Positions 53,868 to 63,853 of a stretch of 64,000 nt of DNA are shown piece by piece. A model generated the notes under the pieces. That model saw only the letters and a list, made by a program, of their open reading frames with translations. It made no database searches and was not told where the DNA came from. The DNA comes from Phanerochaete sordida. Its lineage: Eukaryota > Basidiomycota > Agaricomycetes > Polyporales > Phanerochaetaceae. Position 1 is the stretch's first letter. Every line of letters begins with the position of its first letter. The stretch is taken from assembly GCA_019973155.2 (NCBI GenBank), contig BPQB01000103.1, positions 1 to 64,000 of the forward strand, written 5' to 3'. The translations under genes and the position numbers were made by a program.

Positions 53868-54654
53868 ATGGTCAGAGAAGCTCGGCCTGTCGGCGCGGCC
53901 AGCAAGAAACGCGCATATAGCGGGGCAACCTCCGAGGAACGCGTGGCAGGCCCTAGCAAGCGTGTCCGCCTACAAGACAGCGCCGCGGGGCCTTCTGAGC
54001 AAGGTAGGTCCCAGAGTCGTTCGTGCGTACGCTGCATAGCTGACGCGCAGCTGTTACAGACGGCGCACCGGTCCCGGCCCCCGAGACGCGTCTCCCCGCT
54101 GCCCAACAGAGTGCTCCAGGCATCCACTTTGCGCCACCAACCACCGCTCAATCGGAGGCGTCCAGGGACAAGCACATGGCAGACCTCGCCGGCCTGCGCG
54201 CGCAGCTGCTGGACATGCACGAGGACTTTACCGCGATCTACCAAAGGTCCCGGTCAGCGTCTGCCCGCCCTTCCGACAGTTCCCGTGCGGACGCCCCCGC
54301 AGCAAGGCCCCCACAAGTGAGTCGTATGCCCCCCATAGCTCCACCGCCACACACGCTGATGAGACGCAGGCACCCGCACCGCCCGCGATCAAACAAGAGG
54401 CCGAGTCGCTCGCGCTCTTCTTCCAGCGGAGCACCGAGCGCCCCGCCCAGCTGCAGCGCGAGACCGCGCTCGCCGACGCGAACGCGCGGCTGCGGGACGA
54501 CGTCGAGCGGTTCCGCGCCCAGGCCGCTGCTATGGAACGAATGCTTGACGAAGAGCGTGACGCGGCGTTGAATCAGGAGGCGGTGCACCACGCGGAGCTC
54601 GCGCGGCTGCACGAGAGGGTTGCTGAGGAGGTGAAGAGGAATGCTGAGCTTTAG
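53868..54654 (+). CDS. Coiled-coil protein C3, early stop
   Basis: Exon 1 53868-54002 (MVREARPVGAASKKRAYSG), intron 54003-54049 (47 nt), exon 2 54050-54316, intron 54317-54369 (53 nt, GTGAGT...CGCAG) and exon 3 54370-54654; about 228 residues. The 53-nt second intron must be removed to keep the coiled coil in frame, which is good evidence that this intron is real across the family. The heptad region runs from FFQRSTERPAQLQRETALAD to EEVKRNAEL, where CAG of the other copies is TAG, removing the last 22 or so codons of arginine-rich tail. The protein could still fold as a coiled coil. Function unknown. Confidence 0.65.
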
Positions 54655-54720
54655 GCTGAAGTCAGGGCCCGGAGCGCGTCAGACATGGAGAGGGTCGAAC
54701 GCGGACGGCGCGAACCGTAG

Positions 54721-55640
54721 GCAGCGACAGCGAGCAACGCGTAGGATGGGCGCATTGGAGACACGGGAGACTATGGAAGCTGTACCGCTGCGAATCAAGT
54801 GCGCTATCTTCATGCACCATCTACGTCTGGTCCTGGTGGACCGCCAGCATACAGACGGACATCCTCCTTGCCCTCCCATGCGCATATATTCACCCCAGCC
54901 AGTCTCCCCGTCGCAAGTCGAGCGGCGTCCGGAATCTCGGAAGCCGGTGCTGACCGGACGTCCCACAACGCCAGCGACTCGCGCGGCCCCGATACCCTTC
55001 ACTGCTCAAGGGCACCTCTTCCCGTTCAATTCCGCCTCAGGCGACGACACACTCAGCGGCGGCCAAACCCAGACCCGCAGCCCAGCCCACCGGTCTGCGC
55101 CCACTGTCGCTGGAGGCGCACAGGGCCATTCCCGCCCCGGACCAAAGCACGGCGTCCAGCGCCGCCACCGTCGTCCGCCGCCGAGCCGCGTACACCGCGC
55201 GTGCAGGCACCCACACGACTGGCCCTGCTGCTCCGCCGACCGCCGAGCTGAAGACGCGACCCCGCACCCGCCTCGGACGACCGGCTGCGGCGAGCCTTCG
55301 GACTGCCGGGCGCGACGCTGACGCTTCCGCGCGGCTCCGCGACGACGGAGCCCGCCTCTACGCGACCGTTGGACGCGCGACGCAGCGTGCGCACGGCAAT
55401 GCGAGAGGACTGCGGAGAATATGACACGAACGCGGTGCATACCCGGCGCAGCGGCGGCCGCACCGTCCGCGGTGAAGCGGAGACGGCGTGCCTTTCCCGG
55501 TCGTCCAGCGACACACCGCAGTGGGCGTCGCGCGGCTGCAGCGCGAAACCGAGCGCCGCGACGCACCTGGAGGCGGCCGCCGTGCGCACGCCCGACGCGG
55601 GGCGCGACGACGCCTTTGAGTAGGACGCTGCGCGCGGCGC
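54721..55640 (+). pseudogene. C'3: degenerate second coiled-coil copy
   Basis: Begins with the promoter-like element (CCTTGCCCTCCCATGCGCAT at 54867-54886, then ATATTCACCCC). The following GC-rich sequence aligns loosely with C'1 and C'2, with GTACACCGCGCGTGCAGGCA near 55190. The end of the coiled-coil gene is not clearly recognisable. No protein claimed. Confidence 0.4.
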
Positions 55641-56099
55641 GTGGGCATCGACCTGGACCGCAGCTGGGCACGGAAGCACGTTCGTTGCGCGCGCGCGTGT
55701 ACGGCGTTCCGCCAGAAGGCCCCCCCCCCTTCCAAGCACGCACCGCTCGCCTGTCCTTTTCATAGTCTACCAGGCATGGAAACAACGTCCGCAGCCCCCT
55801 GCATCATATTTGGCGTAGACGTCGCCCAGTGCCAGCCGCAAATTCCGGCGCGGACCAAAATCGCTTCAACGGGACTTTGCGTTCGCCTTCACAAAATCAC
55901 ATTCTTGCTCGCGGCGCACAGGCTAGAGCCCGTGTCCGCACACGAGGCGGCTGCACGTCATATCGTTCGCCTGTCGTATCCCTACTAGTACATGTATCGA
56001 AGCCAGAACGCTGAGCCCATAGGACGACTCAGGAGGCCAGGCCTTGCGAGCTTCACTCGACCACGGTATGGTCCTTCCACATGAGGTACAGGTAATCTC
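55641..56099. other. Spacer, no gene recognised
   Basis: This separates the third unit from an inverted C/C' pair. It contains a run of C residues (about 55720-55729). No family motif is seen. Confidence 0.5.
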
Positions 56100-56690
56100 C
56101 CGCCCTGTCTAAACTGCAGCAGGGCGAGGCCCGCCGGATGAGGCGGGTGCGGACGTCTGCGCCTCAGCGGCCGGCGGAGCGGCGCGGGTATGTCGCGCGG
56201 GTGCCTGCACGCGCAGTGTGCGCGGCTCGGCTCGGCTCGGCAGCGTGCGTTTGCGGCGAAGACAGACGCTCCGGGGGCGCGGGGCGCGGGGCACCGCGCG
56301 AGCGGACGCAGCCCTTTAGTGAGGGGCGGGAGGGTCCTGGCGGGTCTCTGGCTGCCTGCGCCGCAGACCGGTGGGTGCGGCCGTGCGACCGACCTTGGCT
56401 GCCGCGTAGTATGCCGTCGCTAGAGGCATTGGGCGAAGTTGATGGCGAGAAGAGGTGCCCTCGAGCAGCGAAGGGTGTCGGAGCCGCGCGAGGCGCCGGC
56501 GTTGTGGGATTCTGGACGCCGCTCGACTTGCTGTGCAGAGTGTCCGGGTGGGTGTATGCGGATGGGAGGCCGATAAGGGCGGTCGCCTGTATGCTGGCGG
56601 TTCACAAGGGCCAGACATGGATCGAGGACGAAGATGACTTACCTGATTTGCCACAGTATAGCCCACTCATTCTCCAGTCGCTCCGACGTC
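56100..56690 (-). pseudogene. C' copy in inverted orientation
   Basis: On the minus strand, the promoter-like CCTCCCATCCGCATACACCC (56567-56548) follows the 3' end of C4, as in the direct copies. QAPARHTRAAPPAAEAQTSA near 56190 then aligns with the TGPAAPPAAQLETSAPASSS region of C'2. It ends abruptly near 56100. Confidence 0.45.
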
Positions 56691-56722
56691 TTTTCCTGAG
56701 CATTGCTCGCTGCCCTTGCCTA

Positions 56723-57576
56723 CTACTCGCGCCGACCGCGTTCGACCCGCCCCTCGGCGGACGAGCGATGGACGCGGACCTCGGCCTGAAGCTCGGCATT
56801 CCGTCTCTTCTCCTCGGCAATCCTCTTGTGCAGCCGCGCGAGCTCCGCGTGGTGCGCTGCCTCCGCATCCATCGCCGCGTCACGCTCCTCGTCGAGCGTT
56901 CGTCCCAGTGCAGCAGCCTGCGCGCGGAGCCGCGCGACGTCGTCCCGCAACTGCGCGTTCGCGTCGGCGAGCGCGGTCTCGCGCTGCAGCTGGGCGGGGC
57001 GCTCGGTGCTCCGCTGGAAGAAGAGCGTGAGAGCCTCGGCCTCCTGCTTGACCGCGGGCGGTGCGGGTGCCTGCGTTTTGTCGGCGTGCGCAGCGGTGCA
57101 GGGCGGACGCGGGCGGCAGACCTTTGGGGCACTTGCAGCAGGAGCCGACGCGCCAGCGGCGCTGCTGGACGCGAGAGCGAGCGCCCCCCGCCGGTAGATG
57201 GAGTTAAAGACGTGGTGGATGTCCAGCAGCTGCGCGCGCAGGCCGGCGAGCTCGGCCATGTGTCTGTCTTTGGCCGCCTCCGCTTGTGCTGCAGTCTGAG
57301 GCGTAGTTGGTAGCGCGTCTCGGGTGCCTCCAGCAGGCTGTTGGGGACGCGTCTCCGGTGCCAGTGCCGGTGCCGGTGCGCCGTCTGTGACAGCTGCTTG
57401 TCAGCTATGCAGCGGACGCACGAAGGACTTCGGGACCTACCTTGCTCAGAAGGCCCCATGTCGGTGTCTTTCCAGCAGACACGCTTGTTAGGGCCTGCCA
57501 CGCGTTCCCCGGATGTTGCCCCGCTATATGCGCGTTTCGTGCCGGACGGACCGACAGGCGGAGCTTCTCCTGCCAT
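56723..57576 (-). CDS. Coiled-coil protein C4 (two or three exons)
   Basis: On the minus strand, exon 1 is 57576-57441 (MAGEAPPVGPSGTKRAYSG), the 47-nt intron is 57440-57394 (GTAGGT...AAGCAG) and exon 2 begins at 57393. A 51-nt segment at 57121-57071 matches the second intron of the other copies, but its donor has changed from GTGAGT to GTCTGC. If spliced, the product is about 251 residues; if retained, 268, with frame kept either way. Features: HMAELAGLRAQLLDIHHVFN, then APAPPAVKQEAEALTLFFQR and a long heptad region ending RRNAELQAEVRVHRSSAEGR. This is the only intact copy on the minus strand, facing away from C5. Function unknown. Confidence 0.7.
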
Positions 57577-58202
57577 GGTCGCCGTGGGCAGACGATGGCT
57601 GTGCGAGTCCAACGAGCTTCGGCTCCCACGCTCCCAACTGACCTTCCTCTTTGAGAGCACCGGGAGATCCCGAACGTCGCGTGCTCCAGGGTACGTATCC
57701 CTGAATTGGGATATTCCAACGCTCGCCTCCCTCCACACCCCGTTCCACGCACATAGACGCGTAATTACAGTTGACGACTCTCTTGCTGAGGTCTTGCTTC
57801 CCCGTGCCATTCTTATGATCCTACTATCAGCGCTGTATTCCATTGAACCGCCGGACTGTGCGATTGGGGTCCTCGAATACGAGCCCATGGGACACCTGTG
57901 TACACCCGCCAAGCTCGTTGACGATCCTTCGCACTGTTGAGTTCACGCGTTGTGTCTCACCCACCGGAGGCCGGGGCGGGCGCGGCCGCCAGTCCGCTTC
58001 ATCGTCCTTCTGACTGTTTCTTGTACGTTAGGTTCATCGGTCCTTCGCTCGGGCGAAGTGGTGGCACGACGCACACGGCTCACAGGCTGGAACGTTCCAC
58101 CGGCAACGGGTCAGTGTTCCAGGGGAGCGCTTCCATTCGTACCGTGGTCTGCTCTTGATTTCCGTGTCCTGGGAATACTAGGACAGTAGACTTCGCTAAC
58201 TG
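57577..58202. other. Divergent spacer between C4 and C5
   Basis: The first 120 bp are the conserved C leader in inverted orientation. The remainder resembles no other part of the window except a GTCCTGGGAATACTAGGACA near 58168-58187, a decayed relative of the CCTAGG motif. Confidence 0.5.
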
Positions 58203-58900
58203 ATGATCACGATGAAGAAACGTGCTCGTCGCGCGGTTCGAGTCACTGTCCAGACGCCAGATTCGGTGCAGCTGCCGAAGATCTCTTCCGCCTCCGGTAT
58301 TCTGCCATGCCCTTCGTCGCTGGACAGAGCGGTTGCGGTTCTATGTGCCAATGATATAGGCTCCAGATTGTCTACGTGCGCCGACGTCTTGAACGCCATC
58401 TACCAGCGGGCGGCGTCCGCGCGCGCTTCCGGCGGCGCCCGCGCGTTCGCTCCTGCAGCAAGGCCCCCACAAGTGAGTCGTATGCCCCCCAGATCTCCAC
58501 CGCCACACACGCTGACGAGATGCAGGCACCCGCAACCCCAGAGATCCAACAAGAGACCGACTCCCTCGCGCTCTTCTTCCAGCGGAGCACCGAGCGCCCC
58601 GCCCAGCTGCAGCGCGAGACCGCGCTCGCCGACGCGAACGCGCGGCTGCGGGAAGATCTCGCCCGACTCCGCACGCAGGCTGCCGCCGCGGAACGCGCAC
58701 TTGACGAAGAACGTGACGCGGCCTTGAAGCAGGAGGCAGTGCAACACGCGGAGCTCGCACGGCTGCATGAGAGGGTTGCTGAGGAGGTGAAGAGGAATGC
58801 CGAGCTTCAGGCTGAGGTCAGGGCTCGCCGCTCGTCCGCTGAGGAGAGGGTTGAACGCGGTCTGCGCGAGCCACAGGGGACGCCGGGGGCCAGTCTATAG
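58203..58900 (+). CDS. Coiled-coil protein C5, chimeric N-terminus
   Basis: Exon 1 58203-58472, a 53-nt intron 58473-58525 (GTGAGT donor, GCTGAC branch, TGCAG acceptor) and exon 2 58526-58900; about 214 residues. From NAIYQRAASARASGG onward it matches the family, including FFQRSTERPAQLQRETALAD, EERDAALKQEAVQHAELARL and AEVRARRSSAEERVERG, with a few extra residues after REPQ. The first 60 or so residues (MITMKKRARRAVRV..., LPKISSASGILPCPSSLDRA) are unrelated to the other copies and replace the usual first exon and the MAELAGLRAQLL helix. The start is the first ATG in the new 5' sequence and may not be right. Possible new gene by 5' replacement, or a truncated copy with a fortuitous start. Confidence 0.55.
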
Positions 58901-60970
58901 AACGACCGTGTCGGGGCCAGGAGCGACATCCATGTACGTGGTCGCACAGGCTGCCGGGCGTCGCACTGACATGAATGAAGTGCATTTACCAACCGCAGTC
59001 GACTGCTTTTGCGAGGCATGGTACGCCATGCGCGCTAGTGAAGGACCGCCGGGCAGGTCATTGCCTTCCTCGCCTTCTCCACCCGCATATACCCACCGAT
59101 CCGAGCGTGGTTCGTCGCGAAGATCTCCGCAACCTCAGCTGCCCACGGAACGCGACGTGTCAGCGCCGCCAGACGGCGCTCCGACGGCGCCGTCGAGGGA
59201 ACGAGGCTGCGTGCGCATTCGACAAGCGTATCTGCGCGGCGTGCCCACCGTCATCCACCACCGCCCACCACAGCACCCAATATAACACCGTGCACCCCGC
59301 GCGCGTGCACAGCACGCACGACGCTCACCAGTAGCACCACCCGCGGCGCACCGGCCCTGCAGCCGCACGTGCCGCTCCTGCTTTCACGGTGTTCCTCCAG
59401 CAGCGGCGGCTCCCCGCACTCCAGCCGGACACGGTACGCCCCAGACTTGTCGCCACGCCCGAGAGCCCGGACGCACCACCGCACGAGACGCACCATGACG
59501 TCGCCGCAGTCTGCCCAGGAGATCGCTCCGCGCGCGCCCAGCACCGCCGGCGCCGCGCGTGCGCAGAGGTACGCTGGTGCCGAGCACGCAGCCCAGCCCG
59601 CCGTTGCGCCCGCGGCTGCGTCCGCGTCGCGTGCTCCCAACGGCGCAGCGCGCCCGTGCGTGAGGACGCACACGCGCGTCCCACCTGGGAGCGCGATGAG
59701 GTTTCGACCTGGTTTGGGTGCGCTGCACCGCGCGGCTGCGCGGGAATCGCGCGGGAGGTGCAGAGGAACGCGGGGCTCCAGGCCCAGGCCGGGACTAGGG
59801 CGCGCCGCCCGGCGGACGCGGGGCGCGTCGGACGCGGACGACGACGGCGAGCAGCTCGTAGTGCGGCCGTGCGCCAGGAACGAGAGATCCATTGGAGGGA
59901 ACGGGCGGCTGGATGTCGTGCTGGTGGGGAGGAGTGCGTCTCCATGTGCGGCACGCATCTACGAAGCTTCGTTAAACAGCAACGGTGCAGCCCATTTTCG
60001 ACATGCCCCTGCCACGAATCGCATATACCCAAATCCGCGCTCGAGGGTGTGCGGCGTTCCTCTGAGATCGCGGCGGCCCCGCCCCGTCCCCGTCTCAGCA
60101 CCGTCTCTGCACCAGCCGCCCGCAAGATCCTCGCGCTTCCAAGCGTGCCCGTTGTTGCCAGTTTCATTAGCTGCGCGCACGGCCCCGCAGTCGCCTTGCG
60201 CTACGGACCCGGCACTCGCCCACTGGGACGGCGCACCGACCACCGGGGTAGGCGACGCCGCAGAGCTTCAGCTCCGTCTAGCGTCCGCACACGGAGGTCC
60301 CGAGCGCATCTCGGTTTTCTCTGCGTCTCCGCCGAGCACACACGCCTGCTGCCCGGCATATCGGCGCGTCCGACACCTCAATGCCTCCTCCGCCCCGACC
60401 GTTCTCCTCCTGGGATCACACTGCACAGCCCACACCGCAACTTCGCCGCACGTTGCCAACGACACACGCCTATGCCCCAGGCCTCGTGCGGCGCCGTCGG
60501 AGCCGCATCAGGCCTGCAGCGCCGTCCGCCAACATCCGCAGGCCGCGCGCGCTCCAGAAGTGCCGCGGCCGCGCGGTCGCGGCAGCACACTGCGCACGCC
60601 GCCTCGGAGGCGGCAGACCGCGCCGCAGCAGCCGCGCTGCTCGCCGCCACGCTCGTGGAGGCGCCCCGCACCCGTTCGCCCAGCGATGCCCCGCGTGCCC
60701 CGCGCAGCTGCAGCATGAACACCCGCTCAGTCCCGCGACGCGCACGCGCGGGTGTACGCCGGCGTTGCACGGCTCCGCGCGCGGCGGCGGCCGCCGTGCG
60801 CAGACTTGGCGGCGAGCGCGACGGGCCCCCAGACAGGACGTCGCGCACGGTGCGGAGCGCGCGCGGCTGCACGGAGGATCGCGGAGGACGTTGGTAGAGC
60901 TGCAAAGGAGCGCAGAGCTCGAGGCAAAAGTCAGTGCGCGCCGCTCGTACGCCGGCACTGTCAGGACCAG
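58901..60970 (+). pseudogene. C'4 and C'5: two degenerate coiled-coil copies
   Basis: After the promoter-like element (CCACCCGCATATACCCACC at 59080-59098), a diverged copy ends at 59745-59835, where GGGAGGTGCAGAGGAACGCG aligns with the end of the C coding region. GGGCGGCTGGATGTCGTGC follows at 59905. A second element (CGCATATACCCA, 60019) precedes another diverged copy ending near 60870-60960 (GGATCGCGGAGGACGTTGG). Very long open frames of 450-500 codons here cover both copies without conserving family motifs. Confidence 0.45.
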
Positions 60971-61434
60971 CAAGATGGCGCAAGATTCGCGCGCGGCGGC
61001 GGGCTTTCCATGGGCGGGTAGTCGTGGTGCCGTGCCGAACATGATTTCCGTTGTTTGGTTACTCTGCTCAGTCGTAGACGCGTCCGCTTTGTATCTGTGC
61101 CACGTAATATTTGCAGGTTCCTTTCAGGTCGCACAGACGACACGCCTGCCGCAGTCTTTGTCATATGTCCGTTTCACCCGCTCCGGGTTTTCGTAGCAAG
61201 CGAATTGTAGCACAGAAGCATCGCCGTCATAAACATCTCGAGTGCGGTAGACATAGTACCTACAAATCAACACATCCAGCCCGACAGTGTCCTTTCGAAA
61301 ATCCGAGTCACAAGGCAACAACAATATATTCCAGCCGGGAGCATCACGCCCTAACGAGACAAGATGCCTTCAAAAAACACATTACGCGCTCCAGAAAGAG
61401 CTGCTCACCTGTTACATGATTCGAGACGCACGCG
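60971..61434. other. Y-like 3' flank of A5
   Basis: Joins the last degenerate coiled-coil copy to sequence matching the end of spacer Y (GTGCCGAACATGATTTCC versus GTGCCGAATATGTTCTCC at about 34459). Module X is absent here, unlike the other A genes. Confidence 0.45.
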
Positions 61435-62889
61435 CTACCGCGCAACACAGATCTGCAGCGCCTCCGCCTCTCCCCCACGCCTTCTTCGCGCCTTCAGCGT
61501 TTTCCGCTGGGGCCTGTGCTTCAACGCCCCCGGGCCGCTCCAGACGAGCCGTTCGCCCAGAGTCGGCAGACCCGCAATTATAACGGGCTCGTATTCTGCG
61601 GCCCCGTCCGCATAGCACCGGAAGACTACCCGCAACAGATGAGGGAACGCGCTGAGCTGGCTGTCGAGCGCGGCGAGGTCGAGGCGTGATGCGCCGAGGT
61701 CGGGAGGGCCCACGATGCACTCCCGACGCTTGATGGTGAATCGAATTTCCGTCAGGAAGCGGCGGTCTGGAGCATCTTCATGGTCCAGCTTTATGTCGAA
61801 GTCCTCCCACTCACATCCCATGTAGAAGTTATGACACATGATCTCTCCGGCTGTGTCATGCTTGGGTAATGTCTGCAGTAGCGTCCATACTCGGAGAAGC
61901 TCGCCTGCATCCGGGGGGACAACAGTCGCTGCATCGGGGGGGGACAACAGTCACTGCATCCGGGGGGACAACAGTCGCTGCATGTGTCTCATTTTGAGAC
62001 GGCTGTGCAGGTGGGGACATGATACTACAGAGAAAGAAGTGAACCAGTTGCCACGGTATGCATCTTGCTGTCGCATGGATTGAAAATGATAGACTAGGCC
62101 TCTTCCAGCAACATATGATATGGTCTGGCAGAGGACGATGGATTATTTGGTTCTCCTCCTCCCAGGTAACGCCGACAAGACCAAGGGTCAGGAGCTGACG
62201 TTGTTCCTGGGCTTTCCGAGGACTCAGAAATGGAGCTGTAGAGAAGGAAGCCAACTTCTCAAATGTGTTGAAGTGCAGCGCATCTGCCGATTGTGCGACC
62301 GCATAGCGAGAAGATGGGAATGGCAGGGTACGAGGGAGGCCCTGGAAAGGGGTGCGAGGGACGACGAATGGATTGCGCGCAGAGTCCAAAGAGGTATCCT
62401 TCGATACAGTCATCATGATAGACTTCAGGTTCGGGAATAGGTGGCGGGGAAGAAGGTGAAGCACTAGATGGGCCCACGGTGGCGAGGGGATGGTCCAGGA
62501 CACTTTGATCCCTTCAACGCACAGCCCAATGCTGGTGCCAAGTGTAGTTATCTTGGCAAATTCGAGGAGTTGTTCCGCGTCATCACGCGTGCAGATGTTC
62601 AGATATTGACAGACGTAAGGGCGGAGGTGTTTGGCCCAGTACGTGCAGACGAGGGAGCACTTTCCGAGGAATTGTTTCCTCTTCCTTCGCTCGTCGTCTC
62701 TATTCGAAATAACGCCCAGCGCGTGCTTCATGATCCTCGTGAACACCTCGATTGGAACTCGATGCGCAGCCGAATGGGCCGCGACATCCATTATCTGGAA
62801 CGATCAAGGCCGCATTCATCAGAAATAGTGATTCTGAGCATTGACGAGGCACGCACGAGGTCGTCGAGAGGCAGATCTGGAAGCATCAT
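61435..62889 (-). pseudogene. F-box-like gene A5 with frameshift
   Basis: Exon 1 is 62889-62857 (MMLPDLPLDDL), the 62-nt intron is 62856-62795 (GTGCGT donor, TTCCAG acceptor) and exon 2 starts at 62794. Blocks: AAHRVPIEVFTRIMKHA, CSLVCTYWAKHLRPYVCQYL, RDDAEQLLEFAKITTLGTSI, PPWAHLVLHLLPRHLFP, FQGLPRTLPFPSSRYA, GVTWEEENQIIHRPLP and CIPWQLVHFFLCS. At 61907-61979 the frame is lost by one extra G in a 24-bp minisatellite. The family match resumes in the other frame with PPDAGELLRVWTLLQTLPK, GCEWEDFDIKL and EYEPVIIAGLPTLGER. All other splice and promoter features are intact, so this is either a very young pseudogene or a base-count error in a G run. Confidence 0.75.
61907..61979 (-). repeat. 24-bp coding minisatellite in A5
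   Basis: Three units of GCATCCGGGGGGACAACAG + TCGCT (plus strand): 61907-61930, 61931-61955 and 61956-61979. On the coding strand each encodes an eight-residue ATVVPPDA-like unit. The middle unit is 25 bp, with eight G residues (61936-61943) where the others have CG followed by fewer G. Confidence 0.9.
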
Positions 62890-62932
62890 GGGGTAGATGA
62901 CGTGGGAGCCAAATGCGCAGCCGTGAATGGAT

Positions 62933-62957
62933 GGTCCTTATATGCAGTCTCATAAGG
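62933..62957 (-). promoter_or_regulatory. Dyad promoter element of A5
   Basis: CCTTATAT - 6 bp - TCATAAGG, at the same 44-68 nt distance from the start codon as in A4. On the coding strand it contains CATATAAGG, a good TATA-like match. Confidence 0.6.
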
Positions 62958-63843
62958 TTTCGCGGACCGTCCCTCCCATGCTGTGCTTCTGCAGACACCC
63001 CTCACGGGACCCTGCACGAGGCACATTCTGCCGCCTGCACTGCGATACAGCGGTTATGCATCGGACTGCCCCCATGGTTCACATCGAAGGCTCCCAAGAT
63101 TACAGCCTGTGTCTGATGAACATCGGATGGGGGCTGACGCTCCGCCGCCCCCGCGAATTCGCATGAGCGGTCTGCACGGCTTGCGATACGAGTCTACCGT
63201 ACGCAGCAAGTTGTAGATGGAAGTCTCGGGCCCCCGGTAGAAGGTGTGATCCCTGTGCACTCTGTGCGCAGACGGACGCAATCTTCGGGCCAGCTGCTGA
63301 TCATATGTGAAAGCCCCATTGCACAAGCGCCGCCGTCGCGTGTTCGACCCTGGTTCGACTGTTATCGGGAACCTACTAGGATGAATATGATACAGCGAAA
63401 CGCCGCGCCGTCCATATACGTGTGGGAGAACTGCTGCGGGGAAGACGGCCGCTGGAGCCTGGACGAGTCTGTCGAGCAGATACGTACCAGCGGTTGTGCA
63501 GCGTCGCATTTCGCGAGAAACTCGCCATCGTCTGTGGCGCTGCCGGGTAGGGTATTTCAGCGGTTCAAAGCGCCTCCTGAGTATACAGAAAACCGTTCTT
63601 GGGTGGGCCCGTACAGTGATCACTTTCGCAACGAGGGTAAGAGGCCGCGAGAGCCGCAGACTTGTGACGCTTCTCAATGGACAGCCTCGCAAAGGGGACC
63701 TCTCTGACAAGTGCTCGTCCCCTGTGCGGTCGCATGACATGCTACATCCGCGACCTGAGGTTCCAAATACTGGTAGCGTCGTCTTAGGATGCCCATGAAT
63801 TAGGAAATATTGCTCCCAGCGGACAGCAGACGCACCGCTGTCT
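62958..63843. other. Spacer U3
   Basis: Diverged relative of U1 and U2: GATACAGCGAAACGCCGCGC (63388-63407) and ATACGTGTGGGAG (63416) align with the landmarks there. A minus-strand frame near 63230-63165 reads FYRGPETSIYNLLRTVDSYR, with a loose counterpart in U1 and U2. No gene is called. Confidence 0.4.
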
Positions 63844-63853
63844 TTCCTAGGAC
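63844..63853 (+). repeat. TTCCTAGGAC motif
   Basis: Within CAGACGCACCGCTGTCTTTC, then CTAGGACAC, the same context as at 37231. It marks the probable start of another X or Z module. The last 147 bases to the window end hold nothing I can identify. Confidence 0.65.

Noticed and set aside
56602..57912. Open frame of 436 codons on the minus strand
   Set aside because: It reads through the first intron of C4 and then the wrong frame of the coiled coil; the spliced model keeps the family motifs instead.
59389..60897. Open frame of about 502 codons on the plus strand, with a 449-codon frame overlapping it
   Set aside because: Both are arginine-, alanine- and proline-rich, overlap each other, and run across two degenerate coiled-coil copies without keeping their motifs. 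Stops are rare by chance at this GC content.
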